64,000 bases of DNA from Streptomyces endocoffeicus (GTDB lineage: Bacteria > Actinomycetota > Actinomycetes > Streptomycetales > Streptomycetaceae): the NCBI RefSeq assembly GCF_016741935.1, contig NZ_JAERRG010000007.1:310001-374000 (forward strand). The letters are read 5' to 3'. Below, piece after piece: positions 26,304 through 35,482 of this stretch. Position 1 is the stretch's first letter, and every line of letters begins with the position of its first letter. Below the pieces are notes generated by a model that was given only the letters and a program-made list of their open reading frames with translations, had not been told where the DNA came from and did not search any database. The translations under genes were made by a program, and so were the position numbers.

Positions 26304-26464
26304 CCGCCCCGGCATGGGCTCCCCGACCGCCCCGGCATGGGCTCTCCGCCTGCCCCGGCATGGGTTCCCCGCCTGCCTCGCCACAGGCTCAGCGTCCGCC
26401 CCGGCACCGGCTCCCCCTCCGCCCCGCCACAGGCTCAGCGCCCGCCCCGGCATAGGCTCAGCGC
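26304..26464. repeat. Seven tandem 23-bp repeats between mshA and the methyltransferase
   Basis: Units start at 26304, 26327, 26350, 26373, 26396, 26419 and 26442, each exactly 23 bp, with a core CCGCCCCGGCATGGGCTC that varies in its second half. The array ends one base before the methyltransferase ATG, so it fills its leader. It has no spacers and is not CRISPR. Confidence 0.85.
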
Positions 26465-26465
26465 C

Positions 26466-27278
26466 ATGCCCGCCCGCGTTCCCCCGCCGTCCCGCCCGAT
26501 CGGTTCGGCGACCCGCGGGACCACCAACCCCAACCGGCTGCGCCGGATGGACCGGTGGATCGCGGCGGCGCACGGGCCCGCGCTGCGCCGGGCCGCGGAC
26601 GCGCCGGTGGCGGTGGATCTGGGCTACGGGGCGGCCCCCTGGACCGCCGTCGAGCTGCTGGACCGGCTGCGGATCGTACGGGCCGGGGCCCGCGTCGTCG
26701 GGGTCGAGATCGACCCCGGGCGCGTGCTCGCCGCGCGGCCGTACGAGCGCGAGGGGCTCACCTTCGCGCACGGCGGTTTCGAGGTGCCGCTGCCCGGCGG
26801 GGCCCGCCCGGTGCTCATCCGGGCGGCCAATGTGCTGCGGCAGTACGAGGAGGGCGAGGTCGCCGCCGTGTGGCGGCGGCTGTGCGCCCGGCTGGCGCCC
26901 GGCGGGCTGCTGGTGGAGGGCACCTGCGACGAGATCGGGCGGCGGCACGTATGGGTCGCGCTGGACGCGGCGGGCCCGCGCACCGTGACCTTCGCGGCCC
27001 GCCTCGGCTCCCTGGAACGCCCCTCCGACCTGGCCGAACGGCTCCCCAAGGCGCTGATCCACCGCAATGTGCCGGGCGAGCCGGTGCACACCTTCCTGCG
27101 CGATTTCGACCGCGCCTGGGCGGCCGCCGCCCCGTACGCGCCGCTCAGCGCCCGTCAGCGCTGGATACGCAGCGCCCAGTCGCTGCGCGCCGAGGGCTGG
27201 CCGCTCACCGACGGCCCGCGGCGCTGGCGTCAGGGCGAGGTCACGGTGCGGTGGGAGGCGTTGGCGCCCCGGGGCTGA
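26466..27278 (+). CDS. Class I SAM-dependent methyltransferase
   Basis: A 270-aa protein. Motif I is VAVDLGYGAAPWTAVEL (about 47-63), acidic motif II VVGVEIDPGRV, and PVLIRAANVLRQYEEGEV with APGGLLVEGTCDE marks motifs III-IV. The gene is commonly found next to mshA in Streptomyces, divergently oriented as here, but its substrate is not known. The ATG 26466 directly follows the 23-bp repeat array and has no good ribosome site. Its last 38 nt overlap the convergent permease gene. Confidence 0.85.
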   Translation: MPARVPPPSRPIGSATRGTTNPNRLRRMDRWIAAAHGPALRRAADAPVAVDLGYGAAPWTAVELLDRLRIVRAGARVVGVEIDPGRVLAARPYEREGLTFAHGGFEVPLPGGARPVLIRAANVLRQYEEGEVAAVWRRLCARLAPGGLLVEGTCDEIGRRHVWVALDAAGPRTVTFAARLGSLERPSDLAERLPKALIHRNVPGEPVHTFLRDFDRAWAAAAPYAPLSARQRWIRSAQSLRAEGWPLTDGPRRWRQGEVTVRWEALAPRG

Positions 27279-28821
27279 CGGCGCCGTTGGGGCCATTCGG
27301 GCCGTCCGAGCCATTCGGGCCGTCCGAGCCGTTCGGGCCATCCGAGCCGTTCGGGCCATCCGGGCCGTTCCCCGTGCCCCGGGTGCCCCCTTCCGTGTCG
27401 GGGTCGGCCCCGGCCGCGTACTCCTCGCTGATCTCCTTCGGGCCGAACGGCCACACCTTCTCCATCCGCGCCCACAGCACGAACGCCACACACCCCGCCG
27501 CGACCCAGGCGAGCGACCATTCGATGGGGTGCCGCCCGGGGGAGTTCTTGTCCGCGTAGCCGTAGATCACCAGCCAGCCCACCAGCGCCACCACGCTCGG
27601 CAGCGGATAGAGCCACATCCGGTACGGCCGCCGCAGGCCGGGCTGGCGGCGGCGCAGCACCGTGACGGCGACGACCTGCGCCAGGGCCTGCACGATCACC
27701 ATGACCGTGGTCAGCAGCTGGATGAGGGTGGCCAGATCGGTGTGGCGGCCGATGAGGAAGCCGATCGCCGTCACGACACCCATCGTGGCCAGGCCCAGCA
27801 CGGGGAAGCGATGGCGCGGGTGGAGCGTGCCGAACGGCCGGAAGAAGACCCGGTCGCGGGCGGCGTCGTACGGCACCCGGGAGCCACCCAGCAGCCCGGC
27901 GAAGACGGACGCGAAGGCCGTGATGAGGATGAGCACGGTGACGACGTCGGCCGCGCCCTTCCCCCAGGTCTCCTCCAGCACCGCCGAGGCGACGGACTGG
28001 GCGGCCACCGAGTCGGGGTCGGTCATCTCGTGCCAGTCGACGACGCCGAGGGTGCCGATCTGCAGCAGCAGATAGATCCCCATGATCCCGGCGATCGAGG
28101 TGACGATCGCCCGCGGCAGGGTGCGGCCGGGGTCCTTGATCTCGGCGCCCATGTACGCGGCGGTGTTGTAGCCGAGGTAGTCGTAGATGCCGATGGTCAG
28201 GCCCGCGGCGAACCCGGTCCAGAAGTGACCGCTGGTCAGCTCGAAGGCGTGGTCCGGATAGGTGAACGCCTGCCCCGCGTCGAAGTGGCTGAAGGCCGCC
28301 ACGATCACCAGGACCACGGAGGCGATCATCACGCACCACATGACGGCCGTGATCCGGGCGATGTGCTCGACGCCCCGCCACAGCAGCCCGATGACCAGAA
28401 CGATGACGCCGAGCCCGACCAGATCGCCCTGGGTCTGCGTCATATCCGGCCACAGATAGCCCAGATACTGCACCAGACCGACCACACCCGTGGACATGAT
28501 CAGCGGGATGAACAGCATCGCCGTCCAGACGAACAGGAACGGCATCAGCTTGCCGCTGCGGTACTGGAACGCCTGGCGCAGATACGCATAGCTGCCCCCG
28601 GCCCCGGGCAGCGAGGCGCCCAGCTCGGCCCAGATCAGCCCGTCGGCGAGCGCGAGCACCGCGCCCGCGACGAAGCCGATGACGGCCTGTGGTCCGCCGA
28701 AGGCGGCGACCATGAGGGGGATCGTGACGAACGGCCCGATGCCGCACATCTGGCTCATGTTGATGGCGGTCGACTGGAACAGGCCGATACGGCGGACGAA
28801 TCCGCCCTCGGTGCCGGACAT
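27241..28821 (-). CDS. APC-family amino-acid permease
   Basis: About 12 membrane helices. The N-terminus GLFQSTAINMSQMCGIGPFVTIP carries the APC substrate/Na-site unwound-helix signature, and the first helices continue with AGGSYAYLRQAF. ATG at 28821 (SGTEGGF) has GGAGG 6 nt upstream and is preferred over ATG 28833. The C-terminal 70 residues are cytoplasmic and end with a DGPNGS repeat encoded by 18-bp units. The specificity is unknown. It is convergent with the methyltransferase gene. Confidence 0.9.
   Translation of the reverse strand: MSGTEGGFVRRIGLFQSTAINMSQMCGIGPFVTIPLMVAAFGGPQAVIGFVAGAVLALADGLIWAELGASLPGAGGSYAYLRQAFQYRSGKLMPFLFVWTAMLFIPLIMSTGVVGLVQYLGYLWPDMTQTQGDLVGLGVIVLVIGLLWRGVEHIARITAVMWCVMIASVVLVIVAAFSHFDAGQAFTYPDHAFELTSGHFWTGFAAGLTIGIYDYLGYNTAAYMGAEIKDPGRTLPRAIVTSIAGIMGIYLLLQIGTLGVVDWHEMTDPDSVAAQSVASAVLEETWGKGAADVVTVLILITAFASVFAGLLGGSRVPYDAARDRVFFRPFGTLHPRHRFPVLGLATMGVVTAIGFLIGRHTDLATLIQLLTTVMVIVQALAQVVAVTVLRRRQPGLRRPYRMWLYPLPSVVALVGWLVIYGYADKNSPGRHPIEWSLAWVAAGCVAFVLWARMEKVWPFGPKEISEEYAAGADPDTEGGTRGTGNGPDGPNGSDGPNGSDGPNGSDGPNGPNGAVSPGAPTPPTAP
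27299..27370. repeat. Four 18-bp tandem repeats in the permease tail
   Basis: Units at 27299, 27317, 27335 and 27353 read GGGCCGTCCGAGCCATTC with single changes and encode the NGSDGP-type hexapeptide repeat on the minus strand. Confidence 0.8.
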
Positions 28822-28961
28822 CCGGACCTCCATTGCCCTCTCGCGCCACTGGCGCCACCGTGGGAGGAAATGAAAGTAAGGAAAGTTTCCAGTCGCGTCA
28901 AGGAGGTGGGACGCGGCAAAAAGGGATCGCGTCCCGGGCCGTCAGCGGCCGCCAGTGGCCC

Positions 28962-29810
28962 TCAGGCCACCGCCGCCGCGCCCGCCAGCACCTTCAGCGC
29001 CTCCGCCGTCGCCGACCCCTCGTCGGCCGTATAGGTACACAGCATCTGCCCCGGATCCGCGGGCAGCACGAACGCCTCGAACCGCAGCACCAGCTCCCCC
29101 GCCCCCGGATGGCGGAACCGCTTGACGCCCCGCGTCCGCTCCTGCACCCCCTGCGCCTCCCACCGCCGCCGGAACTCCTCGCTCCGCTCCAGCAGCTCAT
29201 GGGTCACCCGGCACACCCGCGAACTGCCCGGGTGGCGGCCGGTCTCCGCGCGCAGCCCGGCCACCGTGTCATCGGCGACCTCGGCCCAGTTCGGATGGAG
29301 CTCCCGCAGCCGGGGGTCGAGGAAGACCAGCAGCGGGCCGTTGCGCCGCTCCTCGGGGATCGCGGCGTAGTCGATGCCGAGCCGGGTGCCGAGGGTGTTC
29401 CAGGCCAGGATGTCCATCGCCGGTCCGTAGACATAGGCCGGGACGGTGCCGTCCATCGCGTTCAGCAACTGCTGGATCTCCGGCCGCACCCGCGGCCGCG
29501 GGTCGGGGTCGGGCTCCCCGGCGCGCCGCCGGGGCAGGGTGATGTTGCGCAGATAGGTGTGCTCGGACGGGGTCAGCCGCAGCGCCCGCGCCAGTCCGTC
29601 GACCACCGAGTCCGATATGGCCGGGGCCCGGCCCTGCTCGATACGGGTGTAGTAGTCGACGCTGATCCCGGCCCGCTGAGCGACCTCCTCACGGCGCAGA
29701 CCGCGCACCCGGCGCCGGACGACCCCGTCCGGCAGCCCCAGCTCGGCCGGGTCGAGCGCGGCGCGGCGCGTCTTGAGAAACCCCTTGATCTCCGGTTCGG
29801 AATGGCCCAT
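28962..29810 (-). CDS. XRE-type regulator with MmyB-like ligand-binding domain
   Basis: A 282-aa protein. The N-terminal helix-turn-helix is FLKTRRAALDP...RRRVRGLRREEVAQRAGISVDYYTRIEQGR (residues 10-62). The rest is the MmyB-like PAS-type domain (VPAYVYGPAMDILAWNTLGTRLG...FLDPRLRELHPNWAEVA...FRRRWEAQGVQERTRGVKRFRHPGAGEL), which in this family binds small hydrophobic ligands. It is divergent from the aldo-keto reductase gene across 192 bp, the common regulator-target layout for this family. The start ATG 29810 matches the conserved GHSEPEIKGFL opening. Confidence 0.92.
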   Translation of the reverse strand: MGHSEPEIKGFLKTRRAALDPAELGLPDGVVRRRVRGLRREEVAQRAGISVDYYTRIEQGRAPAISDSVVDGLARALRLTPSEHTYLRNITLPRRRAGEPDPDPRPRVRPEIQQLLNAMDGTVPAYVYGPAMDILAWNTLGTRLGIDYAAIPEERRNGPLLVFLDPRLRELHPNWAEVADDTVAGLRAETGRHPGSSRVCRVTHELLERSEEFRRRWEAQGVQERTRGVKRFRHPGAGELVLRFEAFVLPADPGQMLCTYTADEGSATAEALKVLAGAAAVA

Positions 29811-29924
29811 CGCTCCATTATCCCGGGAACGCCGGATTCTGGGCCGGACAGGTGGTTCTGGCAGACCCAGGTTGAGCCGGGCCTGGTGAGGTCCCCGCCC
29901 GGCGCCGAGGCTGAAGGCGCAGGA

Positions 29925-29988
29925 CGCCACAGAAGGCAAAGGCCACGGAAGACAAAGGCCGCAGAAGGCAAAGGCCGCGGAAGGCAAA
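29925..29988. repeat. Four 16-bp tandem repeats before the aldo-keto reductase
   Basis: Units at 29925, 29941, 29957 and 29973 read GGCCGCAGAAGGCAAA with small changes. They lie in the divergent promoter region just upstream of the ribosome site. Confidence 0.8.
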
Positions 29989-30002
29989 GGAAGGCAGCTG
30001 CC

Positions 30003-31028
30003 ATGAAGCGCAGGATCCTGGGCGGAACCGGCATCTCGGTGAGCGAGTACGCCCTGGGCGCGATGATGTTCGGCGCCCTGGGCAACGCCGATCATGAGGA
30101 CTCGGTACGGATCATCCACCGCGCCCTCGACGCGGGCGTCAACTTCGTCGACACCGCCGACGTCTACTCCGAGGGCGAATCCGAGGAGATCGTCGGCAAG
30201 GCCCTCAAGGGCCGCCGTGACGACATCGTCCTCGCGACCAAGGCCCATTTCCCGATGGGCGACGACCCCAACCACGGCGGCAACTCACGGCGCTGGATCA
30301 CCCATGAGGTGGAGAACAGCCTGCGCCGTCTGGGCACGGACTACATCGACCTCTACCAGATCCACCGGCCGGACCCGACGACGGACGTCGACGAGACGCT
30401 GTCGGTCCTGTCCGACCTGGTCAGGGCGGGCAAGGTGCGCGCCGTCGGCTCCTCCACCTTCCCGGCGGAGCAGATCGTGGAGGCCCAGTGGGTCTCCGAG
30501 CGGCGCGGGCACGTGCGGTTCCGCAGCGAGCAGCCGCCGTACTCGATCCTGGCGCGCGGTGTGGAAGCGGCGGTGCTGCCGACCGCGCGGAAGTACGGGA
30601 TGGGCGTGCTGAGCTGGGGTCCGCTCTCGGCGGGCTGGCTCACGGGCCGCTACACCAAGGCGTCCGACATCGATCTGTCCGGCGGCCGGGCGGCCGTGGA
30701 GAGGCACAAGTTCGACCCGTCGCTGCCCGACAACGCGCGCAAGCTGGAGGCGGTCGGCGCGCTGGCCGAGCTGGCCTCCGACGCCGGGCTCTCGCTGCCG
30801 CACATGGCCATCGCCTTCGTACGGGCGCATCCGGCCATCACCTCGGTGATCATCGGCCCGCGCACGATGGAGCACCTGGAGGATCTGCTCGCCGGGTCCG
30901 AGGTGGAGCTGAGCGAGGACGTCCTGGACCGGATCGACGAGATCGTCCCGCCGGGTACCGACCTCAACCGGGCGGACAACTACTACGTGCCGCCGTCGCT
31001 CGCGGACAAGAGCCTGCGCCGACGCTGA
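30003..31028 (+). CDS. Aldo/keto reductase
   Basis: A 341-aa NADPH-dependent oxidoreductase with a TIM barrel. The catalytic tetrad is visible: Asp in FVDTADVYSEGESEE, Tyr four residues later, Lys in IVLATKAHF and His in YQIHRPDP. The cofactor-binding end is present as AITSVIIGPRTMEHLEDLL. It belongs to the AKR subgroup acting on aldehydes and ketones. It is probably the target of the divergent MmyB-type regulator, which would link it to detoxification of a small ligand. Confidence 0.93.
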   Translation: MKRRILGGTGISVSEYALGAMMFGALGNADHEDSVRIIHRALDAGVNFVDTADVYSEGESEEIVGKALKGRRDDIVLATKAHFPMGDDPNHGGNSRRWITHEVENSLRRLGTDYIDLYQIHRPDPTTDVDETLSVLSDLVRAGKVRAVGSSTFPAEQIVEAQWVSERRGHVRFRSEQPPYSILARGVEAAVLPTARKYGMGVLSWGPLSAGWLTGRYTKASDIDLSGGRAAVERHKFDPSLPDNARKLEAVGALAELASDAGLSLPHMAIAFVRAHPAITSVIIGPRTMEHLEDLLAGSEVELSEDVLDRIDEIVPPGTDLNRADNYYVPPSLADKSLRRR

Positions 31029-31056
31029 GCGTCTGCCTTTGAGCAGACACCGCTGA

Positions 31057-31085
31057 CCGGCCGGGGGGTCACTCCATCCGGCCGG
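31057..31085. terminator. Possible terminator between convergent genes
   Basis: CCGGCCGG at 31057-31064 and again at 31078-31085 can pair around a 13-nt loop. It overlaps the last codons of the MocR gene, and a small 6-bp hairpin precedes it at 31031-31048. Confidence 0.35.
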
Positions 31086-32466
31086 CGGAGGAGGACGCGG
31101 CGAGTGCGATCAGCTCGGCGATCTCGTCGAGCGGCGTCCCGTCCCGGGTCAGCCTGCTGGTGGCGACCCTCACATGGGGACGCGCGTAGGAGACGCAGAA
31201 CCGGCTGCCCGGCGAAACGGTGATTCCCCGGGCGGCCAGGGTGACCAGCGCGGAGGTCTCGTCCACCACCGGCACCCACAGCATCAGACCGTCCCGGTTG
31301 GCGGTGTGCACCCCACGCTCGGCCAGTCGTACGGCCAGCGCGGACCGCCGGGCGTCATAGCGCCGGGCGGCCTCGCGCACGCACCGGCCCGCCTCCTCGT
31401 CGGCGAGCAGATGCGCCAGGGCGTCCTGAAGGATGCGGCTGGTCCATCCCGTGCCGAAGGTGCGCAGCACCCGCGCCCGTTCGATCATCTCCCGCGGGCC
31501 TCCGACCACGGCGATCCGCAGATCCGGGCCGTATGCCTTGGAGTACGAGCGGACCAGGGCCGTCCGGTGCGGCAGACGGGCGCCGAGGACGGCGGCCGGG
31601 CCGGTGGTCAGGGGGCCGAGGCCGTCGTCCTCGACGATGACGACGTTCGGCGCCCCCTCCAGCACCCCGGCCAGCTCGGCGGCCCGTTCGGGGCCGAGCG
31701 ACCAGCCGCAGGGCACCTGGGCCCTGGACTGGTGCAGGTAAAGCGCCGGGCGGGCCCGCAGCGCCTGGGCCAGTGAGTCGGCAAGCGGCCCCTGGTCGTC
31801 GCAGGCCACGGGCACGGTCTGGGCATCCAGCGCCTCGAGGATGTCCAGCAGCCGCGCCGCCGTCGGATCTTCCACCGCCACCCGGTCCCCCGGCACCAGC
31901 AGGGCCTGGCAGAGCAGTTGCACCCCCTCGTAGCCACCGCCCACCGCCATCCAGGCGTCCGGCCGGTAGGGCCAGGTGTCCCGTACCGCCGCCAGCAGGC
32001 CGTCGGTGATGGCCGTGCGCGCGTAGTCGTTGAGCCGCGGGGTCCGGGCCCCCGCGAGCAGGGCGTTCTCCAGCGGGGGCAGCAGGGCGGGGTCGGGGGC
32101 GGCGACGGCGAGGTCCAGTGCGAGATGGTCGCCGAAGTCCCCGACGCGTTCGTAGCGGGTGGGATGCGGAACGGTCGGCGGACCGCTGACGACGCTGCCG
32201 CGGCGGCCGAGTGTGGCGATCATCCGGTGCTTGCGCAGCACCGCCCATGCCTCCGCCACGGTGCCGGGGCTCACCCCCAGCCCGGCGGCGAGCGCGCGCA
32301 CGGTGGGCAGCGCACTGCCCGGCGCCAGCTCCCCGGCCCGGATGAGATCGGTCATGGCGGCCGCGATACCGCGTGCGCTGGTGTCCGGGATACGGGCGGC
32401 CAGCCCGGCCACGGAGGCCGGATTCCCCGGCCGGGTGGCGGCCGGATCCGCGGTGTTCTCCTGCAT
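31069..32466 (-). CDS. MocR-type regulator (GntR winged helix fused to aminotransferase fold)
   Basis: A 465-aa protein. Residues about 25-95 are a GntR winged helix (AAAMTDLIRAGELAPGSALPTVRALAAGLGVSPGTVAEAWAVLRKHRMI). The remainder is a fold-type-I aminotransferase domain with the PLP lysine in VRSYSKAYGPDLRIAVV and the phosphate/aspartate region NVVIVEDDGLG. MocR proteins use PLP as a cofactor to sense amino compounds and usually control adjacent transport or catabolic genes. It is divergent from the five-gene binding-enzyme/nitrilase/ABC operon. Confidence 0.92.
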   Translation of the reverse strand: MQENTADPAATRPGNPASVAGLAARIPDTSARGIAAAMTDLIRAGELAPGSALPTVRALAAGLGVSPGTVAEAWAVLRKHRMIATLGRRGSVVSGPPTVPHPTRYERVGDFGDHLALDLAVAAPDPALLPPLENALLAGARTPRLNDYARTAITDGLLAAVRDTWPYRPDAWMAVGGGYEGVQLLCQALLVPGDRVAVEDPTAARLLDILEALDAQTVPVACDDQGPLADSLAQALRARPALYLHQSRAQVPCGWSLGPERAAELAGVLEGAPNVVIVEDDGLGPLTTGPAAVLGARLPHRTALVRSYSKAYGPDLRIAVVGGPREMIERARVLRTFGTGWTSRILQDALAHLLADEEAGRCVREAARRYDARRSALAVRLAERGVHTANRDGLMLWVPVVDETSALVTLAARGITVSPGSRFCVSYARPHVRVATSRLTRDGTPLDEIAELIALAASSSAGRME

Positions 32467-32530
32467 CGGCGCACCCCTCGTCGGTCTGTCGGCCGGCGGC
32501 CGGTCAGCAGGTTACGACACGGAAAAACTA

Positions 32531-32574
32531 TGTTCGGTAACAAAACAGATCTTGTCTGGTCGATTCCCTGAACA
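32531..32574. promoter_or_regulatory. AT-rich divergent promoter/operator of the MocR locus
   Basis: The 180-bp gap between the MocR gene and the operon contains a locally AT-rich stretch flanked by TGTTC (32531-32535) and GAACA (32570-32574), with AACAGATCTTGT in the middle. It is the natural site for MocR binding and for both promoters. Confidence 0.45.
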
Positions 32575-32646
32575 ATAGCCTGCCTGGCATCGCGCAGCCG
32601 AATGCGAGCTTTGCGCCGAAAATGCCATGTGCAAGGAGTGCGTACT

Positions 32647-33621
32647 GTGTCATCTCCCGTGATACGCCTGGGACTTCGCGACTGGGACCATCTGGTTCCC
32701 CTCGCCTCCGGGCTCGTCGAGATCCCCGGCTTCACGGTCCGGATCGATGCGCGGGACGTCACCCCCGACGTCCTCACCGAACCCGGTCTCGACGGCGGTG
32801 AGACCTCGTTCAGCCGCTATGTCCAGGCCCGCGCGGCGGGCGACGACCGTCTCGTCGGGCTCCCCGCGTTCGTGATGCGCGGCTTTCGCCACCGCTGCGT
32901 ACTGGTCCGCGAGGACAGCCCGCTGCGCTCCATCGGACAGCTCGCCGGGGCCCGCGTCGGGCTCACCGGCTGGCCCGACTCCGGCAACACCTGGACCCGG
33001 GCCCTGCTGCGCGGCGCCGGAGTGGACCTCGCGGGCATCCAGTGGCTGATCGGACCGCTGACCGCCGACGAGACCGGCAAGGACCGGGTGGGCAATCGGC
33101 CGCTGCCCGCCAATGTCTCGGTCATGGCCGAGGGCGAATCCCTGGTGGACGAGCTGGCCGCGGGCCGGCTGGACGCGCTGCTCTCCCCCTTCATGCCGCG
33201 GGAGCTGTTCACCAGGACCAGCCGCTTCCGCCATCTGCTCGACGACCACCGCGCCGAGGAGCGCGCCTACTGGGAGGCCACCGGGTTCGTCCCCGGCATC
33301 CACCTGGTGACGCTCAAGCGGGAGGTCGTCGAGGCCCATCCGGCGCTGCCCGCCGCCCTGCTCACGGGCCTGGAGGAGTCCAAGCGCCGGTGGCTCGGCA
33401 GGCGCCGGCTGCTCGCCGACACCACACCGTGGCTGCTGCACGAGCTGACCGAGTCGGCGCGGCTGTTCGGCGACGACTGGATGCCGTACGGGACGAAGAG
33501 CAACGCGGAGATGACCCGGGCCTTCTGCGAGGAGCTGTACGCCCAGGGCGTCTGGCCCGAGCCCATAGACCCCGATGTGGTCTTCCCCGACCCCACCCTC
33601 GCCGCCGTTCCCGCGCTCTGA
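32647..33621 (+). CDS. Binding-protein-fold enzyme (dihydroxyphthalate decarboxylase-like)
   Basis: The start GTG at 32647 is 8 nt after AAGGAG; product 324 aa. It has a type-2 periplasmic-binding fold without any signal peptide, so it is cytoplasmic. The pattern IRLGLRDWDHLVPLASGLVEIPGFTV...GGETSFSRYVQARAAGD...LPAFVMRGFRHRCVLVRE...LAGARVGLTGWPDSGNTWTRALLRGAGVDL matches the 4,5-dihydroxyphthalate decarboxylase/NMT1-like family. A decarboxylase role is possible, but the actual substrate is not known. It is the first gene of an operon with a nitrilase and an ABC transporter, under likely MocR control. Confidence 0.75.
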   Translation: MSSPVIRLGLRDWDHLVPLASGLVEIPGFTVRIDARDVTPDVLTEPGLDGGETSFSRYVQARAAGDDRLVGLPAFVMRGFRHRCVLVREDSPLRSIGQLAGARVGLTGWPDSGNTWTRALLRGAGVDLAGIQWLIGPLTADETGKDRVGNRPLPANVSVMAEGESLVDELAAGRLDALLSPFMPRELFTRTSRFRHLLDDHRAEERAYWEATGFVPGIHLVTLKREVVEAHPALPAALLTGLEESKRRWLGRRRLLADTTPWLLHELTESARLFGDDWMPYGTKSNAEMTRAFCEELYAQGVWPEPIDPDVVFPDPTLAAVPAL

Positions 33622-33707
33622 CCCCCGCCCCCCGCCGCCGTTCCCCCACTCCGCACCCCGTCCCCCACCGCCCTTCCCGCACTCTGAACCGCTCCGGAGC
33701 ACCCCAT

Positions 33708-34517
33708 ATGCGCATCGCCGTAGGACAGTTCGCCGCCTCCCCCGACTGGAAGGACAACCTGGCCGCCTGCCAGGAGCTCACCGCCGAGGCGGTGCGGGGC
33801 GGCGCGGATCTGCTCGTCCTCCCCGAGGGCGTGCTGGCCCGCTTCACCGAGGACCGCCACCGCATCCGCGAGGTGGCCCAGCCCCTCGACGGCCCCTTCG
33901 TCACCGAGATGCTCGCCGCCACCGCCGGGTCCGCCGTCACCGTGGTGGTCGGCATCCATGAGCCGTCCGAGGACGGCCGGGTGTTCAACACCCTGGTGGC
34001 GCTGCGCGACGGTGAGCTGATCGCCCGCTATCGCAAGATCCATCTCTATGACGCCTTCGGCGATCTGGAGTCGGCCAACGTCCGCCCGGCGGACGAGCCG
34101 CCCGTCGTCATCGATGTGGCGGGCACCAAGGTGGGCCTGATGACCTGCTACGACGTCCGCTTCCCCGAGCTGGCCAGGCTGTTGGTGGACGCCGGTGCCG
34201 AGGTGCTGGCCCTGCCCGCGGCGTGGGTGCGCGGCCCGGCCAAGGAACGGCACTGGGAGGTCATGGTCACCGCACGGGCCCTGGAGAACACCTGCTGGGT
34301 GGCGGCGAGCGGCGAATGCGGTCCGCGCAACATCGGCAACAGCCTCGTCGTCGACCCGCTCGGCACCGTCCGCTCCCGCCTCGCCGCCGCCCCCGGGCTG
34401 GCCTGGGCGGACGCCGCTCCCGACGCCACCGCCGCGGCCCGTCGCACCCTTCCCGTCCTGGCCAACCGCCGGTTCGCCGTCGACCCCACCGTCATCCCCC
34501 TCGGAGCGCCCCAGTGA
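33708..34517 (+). CDS. Carbon-nitrogen hydrolase (nitrilase superfamily)
   Basis: A 269-aa amidase-type enzyme. The catalytic Glu is in LLVLPEGVLARF, Lys in IARYRKIHLYDAFGD and Cys in GLMTCYDVRFPELARLL, so the Glu-Lys-Cys triad is complete. It resembles deaminated-glutathione amidase and similar omega-amidases. Within this operon it could hydrolyse an amide imported by the downstream ABC transporter. Its stop overlaps the GTG of the binding lipoprotein gene. The 86-nt gap before it is a C-rich low-complexity run. Confidence 0.9.
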   Translation: MRIAVGQFAASPDWKDNLAACQELTAEAVRGGADLLVLPEGVLARFTEDRHRIREVAQPLDGPFVTEMLAATAGSAVTVVVGIHEPSEDGRVFNTLVALRDGELIARYRKIHLYDAFGDLESANVRPADEPPVVIDVAGTKVGLMTCYDVRFPELARLLVDAGAEVLALPAAWVRGPAKERHWEVMVTARALENTCWVAASGECGPRNIGNSLVVDPLGTVRSRLAAAPGLAWADAAPDATAAARRTLPVLANRRFAVDPTVIPLGAPQ

Positions 34518-35458
34518 GCATCCCCATGAGACGTCCCCTGGCCACCGCGGCCACCGCCCTGTCCTGCTGTCTCGCCCTGGCCGCCTGCGGGGCCAACCCG
34601 CCCCAGGCGGAGGGCGCCACCGACTCCGGCGGCTCCAAGGCGGTATCCGCCAAGCTCCCCGAGGACAAGGCGCTGCACGCGCGGCTGCCCGCGAAGAACC
34701 GCACCTCCGGCACGCTGGTGTCGGTCAACAACGGTTCCTTCCCGCCCTACGAGATCGCCGGTTCGGACGGCCACAGCCTCACCGGGGCCTCCGCCGACCT
34801 CGCCGATGCACTCGGGCAGGTCCTCGGCGTGAAGATCCGGCATGTGACCACGGACGGGCTGCCCAGCCAGCTCACCGGCATCAAGGCGGGCCGCTACGAC
34901 TTCGCCCTCGGCCCCGTCGGCGACTTCAAGGACCGGCAGGGCGCGAACGACTTCGTCGACTGGGTGCGGGAATTCGTCGTCTTCGCCGTGCCCAAGGGCA
35001 ATCCGCACCACATCAGCTCCCTGGCCGACACCTGCGGGCAGCGGATCGCGGTGATGGCGGGCGGGTCCGCCGAGGGCGTCATCAAGAAACAGGCGCTCAC
35101 CTGCGAGAAGGACGGCAAGGAGGCCGTGAAGGTCCAGTCGTACAAGGACCAGCCCGGCTCCATCCTGGCGGTGCGCTCCGGCCGCGCGGACGCCTTCTTC
35201 TCCTCCCAGGCGCCGCTGACGTACTTCGTGGCGCAGGCCAAGGACCAGCTCGAACTGACCGGCACCGGCAAGGGCAACGGCTTCGACGACCTCTACCAGG
35301 GCGCGGTCGTCGCCAAGGGATCCCCGCTGCGCGATGTGCTCCTCAAGGCGCTCGGCAAGCTCATCGACGACGGCACCTACGGAAAGATCATGAAGAAGTG
35401 GGGCCTGTCCGCCAACACCCTCGACAAGCCGGGCGTCAACCTCGGCGGCGAGTCCTGA
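34514..35458 (+). CDS. Polar amino-acid ABC transporter, substrate-binding lipoprotein
   Basis: A 314-aa protein. The lipoprotein signal LATAATALSCCLALAACGAN has the lipobox LAAC, so the mature protein is anchored outside the membrane. The rest is a family-3 solute-binding fold (GTLVSVNNGSFPPYEIAG, LTGIKAGRYDFALGPVGD, RADAFFSSQAPLTYFVA). The GTG at 34514 overlaps the nitrilase stop; ATG at 34526 is an alternative. It delivers substrate to the permease and ATPase encoded next. The ligand is probably an amino acid or amide. Confidence 0.92.
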   Translation: MSIPMRRPLATAATALSCCLALAACGANPPQAEGATDSGGSKAVSAKLPEDKALHARLPAKNRTSGTLVSVNNGSFPPYEIAGSDGHSLTGASADLADALGQVLGVKIRHVTTDGLPSQLTGIKAGRYDFALGPVGDFKDRQGANDFVDWVREFVVFAVPKGNPHHISSLADTCGQRIAVMAGGSAEGVIKKQALTCEKDGKEAVKVQSYKDQPGSILAVRSGRADAFFSSQAPLTYFVAQAKDQLELTGTGKGNGFDDLYQGAVVAKGSPLRDVLLKALGKLIDDGTYGKIMKKWGLSANTLDKPGVNLGGES

Positions 35459-35482
35459 TCCTGTGAGGAGGTGAGCCCACCC

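Noticed and set aside
26304-26464. Seven regularly spaced repeats considered as a CRISPR array
   Set aside because: The repeats are directly adjacent with no unique spacers, and no cas gene is near.
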